This document shows, piece by piece, positions 6,523 to 14,045 of a stretch of DNA of 64,000 bases; the first letter of the stretch is position 1, and every line of letters begins with the position of its first letter. This DNA comes from Laedolimicola ammoniilytica. GTDB taxonomy: Bacteria; Bacillota; Clostridia; Lachnospirales; Lachnospiraceae. Made by a program: the position numbers and the translations under genes. The stretch lies in contig NZ_JAOQKC010000012.1 in NCBI RefSeq assembly GCF_025567165.1, forward strand, positions 44,185 through 108,184, written 5' to 3'. Below the pieces are notes generated by a model, which was not told the origin of the DNA, did no database searches, and saw nothing but the letters and a program-made list of their open reading frames with translations.

Positions 6523-6728
6523 GCTATTTTAAGACATGTGCTTTTTGTGGTGCGCATCTGGATCCCGGGGAGCATTGTAAATGCCAGGAGGAAGGGCATG
6601 GAGATAGACATCAGCAAAGCCCGGGTGGTGAACGGGAAGACGGAATTCATAGCCGCAGCGGACGGGACGGAGCTCTGGAAGCTTCTGCAGCGCAAGTGCA
6701 GCAGGAGAGCGGAGCTCACCGTCTTTGA
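6519..6728 (+). CDS. Small zinc-ribbon-like phage protein
   Basis: 69 residues. The N-terminus has CAFCGAHL and, twelve residues on, CKC, so it is a plausible zinc-binding knuckle. It starts in an ATGA overlap with the previous gene, and its latter part overlaps the HNH gene (6598) in another frame. The low-complexity C-terminal half may be an overlap artefact. The Cys-bearing start looks genuine. Confidence 0.5.
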   Translation: MSYFKTCAFCGAHLDPGEHCKCQEEGHGDRHQQSPGGEREDGIHSRSGRDGALEASAAQVQQESGAHRL

Positions 6729-7338
6729 CGGCCGGCGGATCAGCATAGACCAGCGGAAGAAGATATACGCCACGCTGAATGACCTGGCGGCCTGGACAGG
6801 CTATCTTCCGGAAGAATGTAAGGCCCGAATGAAATATTACTACATCGAGCGGACCGGCGGGGAGCTGTTCAGCCTTTCCACCTGTGAGATGGATACGGCC
6901 AGAAGCTTCCTGAACGTGCTCCTGGACTTCTGCCTGGAGAACGGGGTGCCGCTCCGGGAAACGGGGCTGGACAGGACAGACGATATCTATCATTACCTGT
7001 GCAGCTGTATCCGGAACAGGAAGTGTTGTATCTGCGGAGCCCCTGCAGATATCCATCATGTGGACGCCATCGGCATGGGCCGGGACCGGCGGCATTATGA
7101 TGATTCCGGAAATGAGGTAATCGCCCTGTGCCGGAAGCACCACAGTATCGCCCACCAGAAGGGAAACCTGGAGTTCTTCCGGATGTACCATGTGTATGGT
7201 ATCCGGCGGGCAGATGTGAAAGAGGAGGAGGACACCGATGAAACCAGGGGATATACTTTACTTCCCGACATACGAGCAGGACGGCTGGAAGAGGACGCTT
7301 GTGGAGTATGCGAAGTGGGAAGTAGTCAGGATTTATAA
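6598..7338 (+). CDS. Putative HNHc nuclease
   Basis: 246 residues from ATG at 6598 (AGGAGGAAGGGC upstream), starting MEIDISKARVVNG. The C-terminal third holds a zinc/HNH core: CCICGAPADIHHVDAIG, then a second HNH part VIALCRKHHSIAHQKGN. This is the layout of the phage putative HNHc-nuclease family found beside recombination and replication genes. It overlaps the next gene by about 100 bp. Distinct from the terminase-linked HNH at 17978. Confidence 0.8.
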   Translation: MEIDISKARVVNGKTEFIAAADGTELWKLLQRKCSRRAELTVFDGRRISIDQRKKIYATLNDLAAWTGYLPEECKARMKYYYIERTGGELFSLSTCEMDTARSFLNVLLDFCLENGVPLRETGLDRTDDIYHYLCSCIRNRKCCICGAPADIHHVDAIGMGRDRRHYDDSGNEVIALCRKHHSIAHQKGNLEFFRMYHVYGIRRADVKEEEDTDETRGYTLLPDIRAGRLEEDACGVCEVGSSQDL

Positions 7339-7444
7339 ATATTTTGTTCATTGCAGGCATACAAGGACTGGACGAAGCCAGTGCTTCTGTTCGTTGGAAC
7401 TGAAAGAAGCCGGGTATGAGGTCCCGGAGGAAATGAGGAGGTAA
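7238..7444 (+). CDS. Small Cys-containing phage protein
   Basis: 68 residues starting MKPGDILYFPTYEQDGWKR, with GAGGAGGAGG upstream. Three Cys and a basic patch (CRHTRTGRSQCFC) lie mid-protein. No family recognised. It starts inside the end of the HNH gene and precedes the tyrosine recombinase. Confidence 0.65.
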   Translation: MKPGDILYFPTYEQDGWKRTLVEYAKWEVVRIYKYFVHCRHTRTGRSQCFCSLELKEAGYEVPEEMRR

Positions 7445-7477
7445 CAGGCTCAGGGGTTTTGCAAGGGGGATTGAAAA

Positions 7478-8500
7478 GTGAATACGAAGGAAATGGTTAT
7501 CAATGATGTAATTAAGGCCATGGCACCAGTCATCACGATCATGCAGCTTCAGATGCTGGAGGGAGCTATCCGGGGAGCGCTCCACGGTATGGCAATCGAG
7601 CGGGAGTGTACAGAACTCTCGACGGAGCTGGATGGAACCGATTATGTACTGCAGTCTTTTGCAGCGAATAAGAAACTGGAAGGATGCCAGGACGCGACCA
7701 TTGAGCAGTATCTGCTGACGGCCAGGCGGTTCTTCGCTTTGTCTGGGAAGGGATACCGTCATATTTCCAAGGATGATATCAAGTATTACCTGGCCATCCG
7801 GAGCGGGCAGATAGGGCCGAATACGCTCGTAAATGAGAAGCGGAACCTGTCTTCGGTGTTTACCTGGCTCCATGATGAAGGACTGATTCAGAAAAATCCG
7901 GTCAAGGCGATCAAGGGAATCCGGGGCGAGGATACGGAGATTGTATTTTTTTCGATGGATGAGGAAATTGCAATCCGGGACGTCCAGGGGAGCCTGCGGG
8001 ACAGGGCGCTGATAGCGTTTCTGCTGTCTACGGGCGTCAGAGTGGGCGAAGCTGTGAGCATGAACCGCGTGAACGTGGACATGATTCAAGGAAGCATTAC
8101 CTTCCGCGGCGAAAAATCACGGAAAGGGAAATTCCGAACGGTTTACCTTGACCAGTATGCCAGAAGGTATCTGGGTATGTATCTGGCTGCCAGAACGGAC
8201 GAAAATCCGGCTTTGTTCGTGTCAGAGAGGAAATATGCAGGCGAACCCCGCAGACTCAAGGGAGCGGCTATAGAGAAGATTACAAAGAAGGTCTGCAAGG
8301 CAGCAGGGGTCAATGCAAAGGGTACGGTACACGTGTTCCGCCGCACCTTCGCTACCCGGTTGGTGGAGCGGGGCTGTCCGGTAGACATCATCCAGGAGCT
8401 GATGGGCCATGCAGACGCGTCCACGACGCTGAAATGCTATATTGGACGGTCGAAGAAGCGGGCCCGGAGTGAATGGGAAAAGCATACGTTCATTGCGTAG
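7478..8500 (+). CDS. Tyrosine recombinase (XerC/D-type fold)
   Basis: 340 residues from GTG at 7478 with AAGGGGG upstream. A SAM-like N-terminal domain (TIEQYLLTARRFFAL; YYLAIRSG) is followed by the catalytic domain. All catalytic residues are visible: Arg in LLSTGVRVGEAV, HVFRRTFATRL (HxxR), LMGHADASTTLKCYI (His and the Tyr nucleophile). The phage also carries a serine integrase beside attP, so this enzyme probably does something else. Candidates are inverting the RBP cassettes at 31835-34444 or resolving multimers of a plasmid-like form. Middle of the early operon. Confidence 0.9.
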   Translation: MNTKEMVINDVIKAMAPVITIMQLQMLEGAIRGALHGMAIERECTELSTELDGTDYVLQSFAANKKLEGCQDATIEQYLLTARRFFALSGKGYRHISKDDIKYYLAIRSGQIGPNTLVNEKRNLSSVFTWLHDEGLIQKNPVKAIKGIRGEDTEIVFFSMDEEIAIRDVQGSLRDRALIAFLLSTGVRVGEAVSMNRVNVDMIQGSITFRGEKSRKGKFRTVYLDQYARRYLGMYLAARTDENPALFVSERKYAGEPRRLKGAAIEKITKKVCKAAGVNAKGTVHVFRRTFATRLVERGCPVDIIQELMGHADASTTLKCYIGRSKKRARSEWEKHTFIA

Positions 8501-8526
8501 CTGTTTCCAGAGAGAAGGAGGAATAG

Positions 8527-8739
8527 ATGTTTAGAATAAAAAGATTTCTTACTTGGAAAAAAAGAATGTATGTTGAAGTGCTGGAAACTCTCTGCTCGAT
8601 CTGTTTATATCTTGAAAGTGATAGCATCAGGAGCAGAAATCGGTATGGGTGGGTTATGAGAGACCATTTTCAGCAGTTAAAGAAACTGTCGCAGGAATTA
8701 AGAGAAGATATAGGTGAAAGAGAAGATAAGAGGAAATAG
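8527..8739 (+). CDS. Small early phage protein of unknown function
   Basis: 70 residues starting MFRIKRFLTWKKRMY, with GAAGGAGG upstream. Basic N-terminus, then a helical region ending in a charged tail (LSQELREDIGEREDKRK). No family recognised. Confidence 0.6.
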   Translation: MFRIKRFLTWKKRMYVEVLETLCSICLYLESDSIRSRNRYGWVMRDHFQQLKKLSQELREDIGEREDKRK

Positions 8740-8750
8740 AGGGCAGCAGG

Positions 8751-8942
8751 ATGCGAAAGCAACTGAAAGAAGCCCGCATGAGGGCGGGCCTGACACAGCA
8801 GCAGATGGCGGAGAAGCTGGATATCAGTCTCCGGTATTATAAAAATATAGAAGCTGGAGAAAGAACTGGTGATGTCACTCTGTGGGACGAGTTGGAAGAT
8901 TTAACGGGAATCCATCAGCGGATACTCCGCGAGAATTCATAA
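8751..8942 (+). CDS. XRE-family HTH protein, module 2 copy
   Basis: 63 residues, paralogue of 5107-5295. The first ~75 bp are almost identical in DNA, after which the two diverge (LRYYKNIEAGERTGDVTLW). It converges on and overlaps the repressor-like gene 8875-9138 by 68 bp. The same GGCAGCAGG precedes both copies, suggesting recent duplication or exchange. Confidence 0.85.
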   Translation: MRKQLKEARMRAGLTQQQMAEKLDISLRYYKNIEAGERTGDVTLWDELEDLTGIHQRILRENS

Positions 8943-9138
8943 AGCTATCCCTGCAGAGCAGATAGTCAGTAGGAACATCCAAGGTATCTGCTATTTTGAC
9001 AAGCATATCCAGAGAAGGGAAACGGTCTCCGCTTTCATACATGCGGTATGAGCGCAAAGCTATCTGGAGCTCATCGGCCATAGCTTTGGCTGTGAAACCT
9101 TTGGATTTGCGGGTAGCATTTAATCTTTGACCGAACAT
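8875..9138 (-). CDS. XRE-family repressor, module 2 copy
   Basis: 87 residues from ATG at 9138 with GGAGGTGTT upstream. The HTH is FTAKAMADELQIALRSYRMYE, followed by LDMLVKIADTLDVPTDYLLC, as in the module 1 protein. Its divergent promoter region has two matching operators. Likely an autoregulated repressor of the 9241-9480 gene. Confidence 0.82.
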   Translation of the reverse strand: MFGQRLNATRKSKGFTAKAMADELQIALRSYRMYESGDRFPSLDMLVKIADTLDVPTDYLLCRDSFMNSRGVSADGFPLNLPTRPTE

Positions 9139-9161
9139 ATGAACACCTCCGTAAAACTAAC

Positions 9162-9222
9162 TTGACAGTGAACATATTGTACACTATAATAAAAAGAAAA
9201 AAGAGTGAACAATATGCACACT
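9162..9222 (+). promoter_or_regulatory. Module 2 promoter with two matching operators
   Basis: Perfect promoter TTGACA (9162-9167), 17 bp, TATAAT (9185-9190). Operator 1 fills the spacer (AGTGAACATATTGTACACT, 9167-9185). Operator 2 is AGTGAACAATATGCACACT (9204-9222). They share AGTGNACA and a CACT end. Binding would block the polymerase. Confidence 0.78.
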
Positions 9223-9240
9223 ACAAGGAGGAATGAAGAA

Positions 9241-9480
9241 ATGTCGGAATGGGAAAAGGCGATGGAACTGGAAGATACACAGCTTATGGCGGAGAAGATG
9301 GATAGCGTACTGCTGGCAGTCAGTGAGGCGGTTTGTAAAGGCGACTATACAATGGATAACTACCAATGGGCGTTTATCGTCCTTCAGGAGATGTCTGGAA
9401 AGCTGAAAGGCAAGCTGATGGAGATAGCCAGCCGGGCGATGGGAGAATGTAGAAAACGAGAAGGAGGGGAACCGGGATAA
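9241..9480 (+). CDS. Small helical phage protein, module 2 copy
   Basis: 79 residues from ATG at 9241 with AAGGAGG upstream. The in-frame GTG at 9205 lies inside operator 2 and is not chosen. Paralogue of 5600-5833 (MSEWEKAMELED, MDSVLLAVSEAV). All-helical, unknown function. Controlled by the operators at 9162-9222 and followed directly by the iterons of the partition locus. Confidence 0.75.
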   Translation: MSEWEKAMELEDTQLMAEKMDSVLLAVSEAVCKGDYTMDNYQWAFIVLQEMSGKLKGKLMEIASRAMGECRKREGGEPG

Positions 9481-9498
9481 AAGATTCCTGTTGTGTGG

Positions 9499-9558
9499 TA
9501 AGAGAGATTAAGAGAAAATAAGACCTTTTAAGAGGAAATAAGAGAAATTAAGAGGAAA
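9499..9558 (+). repeat. Six 10-bp iterons, probable tubC centromere
   Basis: TAAGAG (once TAAGAC) begins at 9499, 9509, 9519, 9529, 9539 and 9549, exactly 10 bp apart, so all copies face the same side of the helix. The array lies immediately upstream of the TubR-like gene, where type III (TubZRC) centromeres are found. It probably also represses the tubRZ promoter when bound. Confidence 0.78.
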
Positions 9559-9579
9559 TCAGAAAGCGAGGTGAGCGGG

Positions 9580-9927
9580 ATGCAGTTAAGCCGGACACAT
9601 TTCATCATTTTATCCTGCCTGGTGCAGGATGAAGCAACCAACAATGTCAATGCCATGACGCTGAAGGAAATGCAGGAATCCCTGAAAGCGATGGGATACA
9701 CCTACAATTCATTTTACAAAGCGGCGGAAACGCTGCGGGCCTACGGCTATCTGAAGCTGGGGCTTTCAGTAGGAAACAGCAAGTCCTACTACATAACCGA
9801 GGAAGGGAAACAGGCATTAGAATCTATTAAAAACGGAGGAAACGAGGATGGTAAAGGAGATTGGATTTGTGGCGATAGGACAAGCTGGTGGGAACATAGG
9901 GGCGCTCCTGGAGAAGCGGGGACATGA
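9580..9927 (+). CDS. TubR-like winged-helix centromere-binding protein
   Basis: 115 residues from ATG at 9580 (GAGGTGA upstream; an in-frame GTG at 9571 overlaps that site). A winged-helix domain is apparent: HFIILSCLVQDE, LKEMQESLKAMGYTYNSFYK, AETLRAYGYL, then a wing LSVGNSKSYYITEEGKQAL. The identity as TubR rests on position, between the iterons and the tubulin-like gene, which it overlaps by 80 bp. It would bind the iterons and link DNA to TubZ filaments. Confidence 0.68.
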   Translation: MQLSRTHFIILSCLVQDEATNNVNAMTLKEMQESLKAMGYTYNSFYKAAETLRAYGYLKLGLSVGNSKSYYITEEGKQALESIKNGGNEDGKGDWICGDRTSWWEHRGAPGEAGT

Positions 9928-10876
9928 TGTATTCTTCCTGAATACGTCGGAAGAGGATCTGAACCTGCTTTCCAATTCATTGCATAAATATCACCTGAAA
10001 GGGGGCGAGGGCTGCAATAAGGACAGGAACAAGGCCAAGAAGCTGCTGGCGGCCAACGTGGATGAAGTGCTGCGTCAGGTGCAGGACGTAATCCGGCAGA
10101 AGATCGTTTTTGTGATATTTTCATCCGGAGGCGGTACCGGTTCCGGTATGGGGCCGCTGATGGTGGAGCTCCTGCAGCAGGAATGTGCCAAGCAGGCCGG
10201 AGCAGTGGTAGTTCTTCCGGGACATACGGAGACCGTCAAGGCTCACTGCAACGCCTATGAGTGCGCCAAGGAGCTGGCGGATATACAGGATATGGCTGCC
10301 ACGTTCTTCCTGGACAATGACACCAGGCCGAACAAGCTCCGGATCAATGAGGTATTCGTGGAGCTCTTTGAGAGTTTCCTGAAGGTACCGGAGCACACCA
10401 GTGTCCGGGGCAATATCGACCGGGCAGAGGTCAAGGAAATGCTGACTACCAGCGGGGCGGCGGTGATCCAGAAGCTTGTGAAGCAGGAAAGCACCACGGC
10501 GAAGCTGATTGACAGTCTCCACAAGAGTATCTTTGCACCTTATGAGCAGGACAAGGCTATTCGGTACATAGCCCTCTCGGCAGCAGGAGACATCCAGACG
10601 GAGGCTCTGGAGCGGGAGTTCGGCGTAGTGCTGGACGCCTTCCAGACCTACGATGCACCGGCTACGGTGTGCTGCTTAAGTGGTCTCAGCTATCCGTTCA
10701 CCCGGATTCTGGAGATCCGCGACAAGGTGAAAGAGAACCAGAGCGCTATCCTGGAGAGCGCCAAGGCCGTGACGGTGAATAAGCTGTCAGAGGATATCGA
10801 CCTGTTTGGCGGCTTAAGTAAGCCGGAACCGGTTCGGAAGACAAGCTCCAGGGATTTATTGAAAAAGTATTTATAG
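9848..10876 (+). CDS. TubZ-like tubulin/FtsZ-family GTPase
   Basis: 342 residues. N-terminal nucleotide-binding loop IGFVAIGQAGGNIG and the tubulin signature FSSGGGTGSGMGPL (about residues 96-109) identify a tubulin/FtsZ-superfamily GTPase. The short, basic C-terminus (SSRDLLKKYL) is like TubZ, whose tail contacts TubR, and it is unlike host FtsZ. Such proteins form treadmilling filaments that pull plasmid or phage DNA. With the iterons and TubR it makes a type III partition system, so the phage may persist as a low-copy plasmid. Confidence 0.85.
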   Translation: MVKEIGFVAIGQAGGNIGALLEKRGHDVFFLNTSEEDLNLLSNSLHKYHLKGGEGCNKDRNKAKKLLAANVDEVLRQVQDVIRQKIVFVIFSSGGGTGSGMGPLMVELLQQECAKQAGAVVVLPGHTETVKAHCNAYECAKELADIQDMAATFFLDNDTRPNKLRINEVFVELFESFLKVPEHTSVRGNIDRAEVKEMLTTSGAAVIQKLVKQESTTAKLIDSLHKSIFAPYEQDKAIRYIALSAAGDIQTEALEREFGVVLDAFQTYDAPATVCCLSGLSYPFTRILEIRDKVKENQSAILESAKAVTVNKLSEDIDLFGGLSKPEPVRKTSSRDLLKKYL

Positions 10877-10887
10877 GGGGGTAAGAT

Positions 10888-11832
10888 ATGGCCGGACAGG
10901 GACTTGAGTCCGTTGCTTGGCCTGTGGATCTTTTCGAAAACGAGAAGATCCGGAAGCTCCTGGCTGTGCAGGGTACGAAGGGATTTTATATCTACATGTA
11001 CATCTGCCAGAAGATTTTCCGTGAAAAAGGGTATTACTGCGATTGGTGCTGTGCTGACGGTGTATCTATTACGCGTGAGATGTGCTGCTGTATTGGTGCC
11101 GGGGCCGTCGAGGAGACGGTTAATCTCTGCTTGCAAATTGGTGTTTTTGACAAGATGCTGTTTGACAGGTGGGGAATCCTTACGAGCAGTGATATACAAA
11201 TACAGTTCTATATGGCTTCCGGCGGTGAAGTCGGAAAAATTATAGAAGATTATTGGCTTTTGCAGAAATGTGATAAATGCAAGGGTTTGTTAAAGTCACC
11301 CTTTTTTAAGGAATCAGGGGTAAACAGGTCAACAAGGCGGGCTAATAAAGTAAATTATATATATAAATTAAATAATGATGATGATGATCTTAAAAGATCT
11401 ACAGATCATATTTTTAATAATAATAAAAAGATAAATAACAGATCTGATCTACCATCATCATCAAATATACACAGTGTAAATAATATAATAGGCCGGGTGT
11501 TCCTGGCTGATGGCACGGAATATCAGGTAACGGTAGAACAGGAGCAGCGCTTCCGGACGGTGTATCCGGATATTGATGTAAAATCACATCTTTTGCAGAT
11601 GCAGGAATGGTCTAAAAGTAATCCGGAGAAGCGTCCATCTCGAAAGAATGCGCTGAGGTTCATCAATGGCTGGCTTGGGAGGAACCAGAAGGACATGGAG
11701 CAGGCCAGGGCGGTATCTAAGGATAAAGCAGCAGGCCGGACGGCAGCAGGAGCTCCGCCGAATCGGTTCCATAACTTCAAGGAGCGGGAATATGACATGA
11801 AAGAGTTGGAAAAGCAGTTTGTCAATAGATGA
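10888..11832 (+). CDS. Phage replication initiator (DUF4373/Lin1244-like N-terminus)
   Basis: 314 residues from ATG at 10888 (GGGGGG upstream). The N-terminus (WPVDLFENEKIRKLLAVQG, GFYIYMYICQKIF) matches the DUF4373-type winged-helix domain of phage replication proteins. A low-complexity AT-encoded linker with Asn/Asp repeats follows (about residues 150-200), then a C-terminal helical domain (YPDIDVKSHLLQMQEWSKSN...FINGWLGRN). The AT-rich linker DNA is a likely replication origin, as in many phages that hide the origin in the initiator gene. Confidence 0.75.
   Translation: MAGQGLESVAWPVDLFENEKIRKLLAVQGTKGFYIYMYICQKIFREKGYYCDWCCADGVSITREMCCCIGAGAVEETVNLCLQIGVFDKMLFDRWGILTSSDIQIQFYMASGGEVGKIIEDYWLLQKCDKCKGLLKSPFFKESGVNRSTRRANKVNYIYKLNNDDDDLKRSTDHIFNNNKKINNRSDLPSSSNIHSVNNIIGRVFLADGTEYQVTVEQEQRFRTVYPDIDVKSHLLQMQEWSKSNPEKRPSRKNALRFINGWLGRNQKDMEQARAVSKDKAAGRTAAGAPPNRFHNFKEREYDMKELEKQFVNR
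11333..11500 (+). other. AT-rich candidate replication origin inside the initiator gene
   Basis: This stretch is strongly AT-rich with short repeats (GATGATGATGATC, AGATCT and AGATCAT motifs, runs of AATAATAAT). It interrupts conserved domains of the initiator gene. Position and composition suggest an unwinding element. No DnaA box cluster was recognised. Confidence 0.45.
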
Positions 11833-11845
11833 GGAGGGCTGAAGA

Positions 11846-12115
11846 ATGACGGAGCAGGAGGTTATGAAGCATAACAACATGGGAACAGCGTATTGTACGT
11901 TATCCCAAATCATGTTGGCATTGTGCCACAGCAAAACGATAGAGGAAGCAACGAAGTTTGGCCAGAGGTATATAGGGTATCTGAAGGCGTGCGAAGATTT
12001 TGGAATACTGCCACAGGAAGATATTGAAGAAATGGAAGGCGATATCTCAACTGTGGCATCTCTGCAGATTGTAAAGCTGGAGTGGGAAGAGAAGTTGAGG
12101 AGAGTGAGAAAATGA
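11846..12115 (+). CDS. Small early phage protein of unknown function
   Basis: 89 residues starting MTEQEVMKHNNMG, with GAGGAGGG upstream. Helical (LSQIMLALCHSKTIEEATKF), acidic middle and basic C-terminus. Stop overlaps the next ATG (ATGA). No family recognised. Confidence 0.68.
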   Translation: MTEQEVMKHNNMGTAYCTLSQIMLALCHSKTIEEATKFGQRYIGYLKACEDFGILPQEDIEEMEGDISTVASLQIVKLEWEEKLRRVRK

Positions 12116-12567
12116 AGAAACAGGGCAAAAAAGGTGACTTAGCAAAGTATAGGACAGTCATGTACGGCAAACTTGCCGATATGGATGCAGATATTCTGGG
12201 TAGCAAGACGGAAGAGGAGGTTATACGAAAAAGTGAAAAAAAGAGAGGATATGTCCAGGCATGTGCCGATATGGAGCTTATGAATGCCGAGATAGCAGAT
12301 GCTCATGTGCGAAATGTACAGGTATTAGAAGAAAAGCGAATAAAGGCGCTTCGTAATGATGGCATAGATCGTCCTGAAAAAGCGATAGTCTGGAAAGTAA
12401 AGGTCCTGGGAGATAAGACAGTGGACGTATATAAGTGCCCGAGGTGTAAAAATCCATGTGGTCCTACATGGAAAGGAAATATGACAGAGTATAAACGATG
12501 CGGTTTTTGTGGTCAGTTAGTGGATATGCGGGAAACGATAAAAAAGTCTGGGGAGATGGGAAAATGA
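12112..12567 (+). CDS. Phage protein with C-terminal zinc ribbon
   Basis: 151 residues from ATG at 12112 in an ATGA overlap. A charged helical N-terminal half is followed by a four-Cys ribbon, CPRCKNPCG then CGFCGQL, near the C-terminus. Likely a nucleic-acid-binding accessory of replication. Unknown family. Confidence 0.68.
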   Translation: MKKQGKKGDLAKYRTVMYGKLADMDADILGSKTEEEVIRKSEKKRGYVQACADMELMNAEIADAHVRNVQVLEEKRIKALRNDGIDRPEKAIVWKVKVLGDKTVDVYKCPRCKNPCGPTWKGNMTEYKRCGFCGQLVDMRETIKKSGEMGK

Positions 12568-14045
12568 ATGAGATAAAAATTACATTCCAGAGTATCTGCC
12601 AACTCATCCAGGAGAAGCAGTTGAACATGGCCGAGAACTATGTGGCAATTGGCTATTATCTCCGGAAGGCCAGGGAAGCGGAGCTGTACAAGGACGGTGG
12701 TTATGCCTCTATCCACGAGATGGCAGCAGGAGAGTTTGGTATGGCCAGGCAGACGGCAGATCATTGTATGAAGATCAACGAGAAGTTTTCCGAGGGTGGC
12801 GATAGTCCTGCTCTGGAAGAGTCCTTCCGGAAATATGGCAAGAGCCAGCTCCAGGAAATGCTGTATCTGACAGATGAGCAGCTGGAGGACGTTCGGCCGG
12901 AAATGACGGTGAAAGATATCCGGAATATCCGGAAGCCGGTAGAAGAGCCTGTGGAAGCACTGGAGCCCAAGCCAGAACTGAGGCAGGGAAGGAAGCCGAC
13001 GGAAGAAGAACGGGATATCCTGGACGAATTGGCCAGAAAGCTGATTCGCACATATGAAGATTGGATGCTGAATGATTTTCAAGCTAGAGTATCAAATGTG
13101 AGGAAAAGTTATCGAGCTTTGTGGGAAATGCTTGGAGACAGAAGGTGTATTTGGTTTTCAGGAAAAAACGGTACATATCAAGCAGAGTTATTTGAGGATT
13201 ACGTACAGCTGAGGGAGGAACATGACGGGTGCCTGGGAAATATCGAGCCATCCTATCTGGCCAATGCTATTCAGGAAATGTGGAACGAAGTAGCTTTTGA
13301 AGATATCAGAGCAGAAATACAGCAGGCCAGGGCTGAACCGGAAGGATGCTCGACGTCGAGCGAAGAACCGGAAGAAGAGCCGGAGGAGCAGATTCCCGGA
13401 CAGGATTCCATCGAAGAACATCCGGAATGGCTTCCGAAAGATTATGAAAAGCCGAAGCCGCCAATCATCGAGGGAGAATGCCGGGAAGTGCAGCAGGAGG
13501 AAGAGACAGAAGAGTGCTCGACGTCGAGCATGGCGGAAGAGGAACTGTCCGATCTGGATATCCTGAAAGATAAACTGGAGCGGGAAAAGAGATTACTTGG
13601 TATCGCTTTGAAGACTATAGGAGCAGAGGATAGGCACACAAGGCAACAGAAACTTGTGGTGAGTGCTCTGGCAGCTGCAGTGTGTGACTTGGAGAATGCT
13701 GAAATACCTGCAGAAGAACCAGTACAGCCGGAACTCCCGATACTGAAGAATAACGAACAGCGCAAGGAATGGCTGCGGAACTATAAGGAGTGGGGGCTCT
13801 GGTACGAGGACAAGCACATTGGAGCAAAATATTACAAATACGATTTTCAGAACGGCGCCTGCCTGATAGCAGAGACGTATGAACAGAAAATCTGCGGAAG
13901 AATGCATGAAAGCAGTTACCTGCATCTGATAGGAGCTCCGAAAGACACGGCTGGTGCAAATAAATGGACTGTGCATGAACAGTATAACAGATTCCCGAAT
14001 AGTGAGACGGAGCTGGTAGAATTTTTAAAGGAGTTGCAGAGATGA
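12564..14045 (+). CDS. Large early phage protein, DUF3102-like N-terminus
   Basis: 493 residues from ATG at 12564, coupled to the previous gene by ATGA. The N-terminal ~110 residues (ENYVAIGYYLRKAREAELY, MARQTADHCMKINEKFS) look like the adaptor domain of phage DUF3102/ParB-associated proteins. The middle is a Glu/Pro-rich spacer that contains two copies of CSTSS, encoded by identical 14-bp palindromes (13348-13361, 13516-13529). The C-terminal ~110 residues (LRNYKEWGLWYEDKHIGAKY) form a separate folded domain. Precise function unknown. Confidence 0.65.
   Translation: MNEIKITFQSICQLIQEKQLNMAENYVAIGYYLRKAREAELYKDGGYASIHEMAAGEFGMARQTADHCMKINEKFSEGGDSPALEESFRKYGKSQLQEMLYLTDEQLEDVRPEMTVKDIRNIRKPVEEPVEALEPKPELRQGRKPTEEERDILDELARKLIRTYEDWMLNDFQARVSNVRKSYRALWEMLGDRRCIWFSGKNGTYQAELFEDYVQLREEHDGCLGNIEPSYLANAIQEMWNEVAFEDIRAEIQQARAEPEGCSTSSEEPEEEPEEQIPGQDSIEEHPEWLPKDYEKPKPPIIEGECREVQQEEETEECSTSSMAEEELSDLDILKDKLEREKRLLGIALKTIGAEDRHTRQQKLVVSALAAAVCDLENAEIPAEEPVQPELPILKNNEQRKEWLRNYKEWGLWYEDKHIGAKYYKYDFQNGACLIAETYEQKICGRMHESSYLHLIGAPKDTAGANKWTVHEQYNRFPNSETELVEFLKELQR
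13348..13361. repeat. 14-bp perfect palindrome, copy 1
   Basis: GCTCGACGTCGAGC, identical to 13516-13529 and lying in the same frame within the gene 12564-14045. Candidate protein-binding site. Confidence 0.45.
13516..13529. repeat. 14-bp perfect palindrome, copy 2
   Basis: Second exact copy of GCTCGACGTCGAGC, 168 bp after the first. Both encode Cys-Ser-Thr-Ser-Ser in a disordered linker. Confidence 0.45.

Noticed and set aside
9499..9558. CRISPR-like array
   Set aside because: Repeats are 6 bp in 10-bp steps without spacers; they are iterons.
9848..10876. Host-type FtsZ
   Set aside because: Only the tubulin GTP motifs are shared. Length, basic C-terminus, iterons and overlapping TubR-like gene indicate a partition tubulin.
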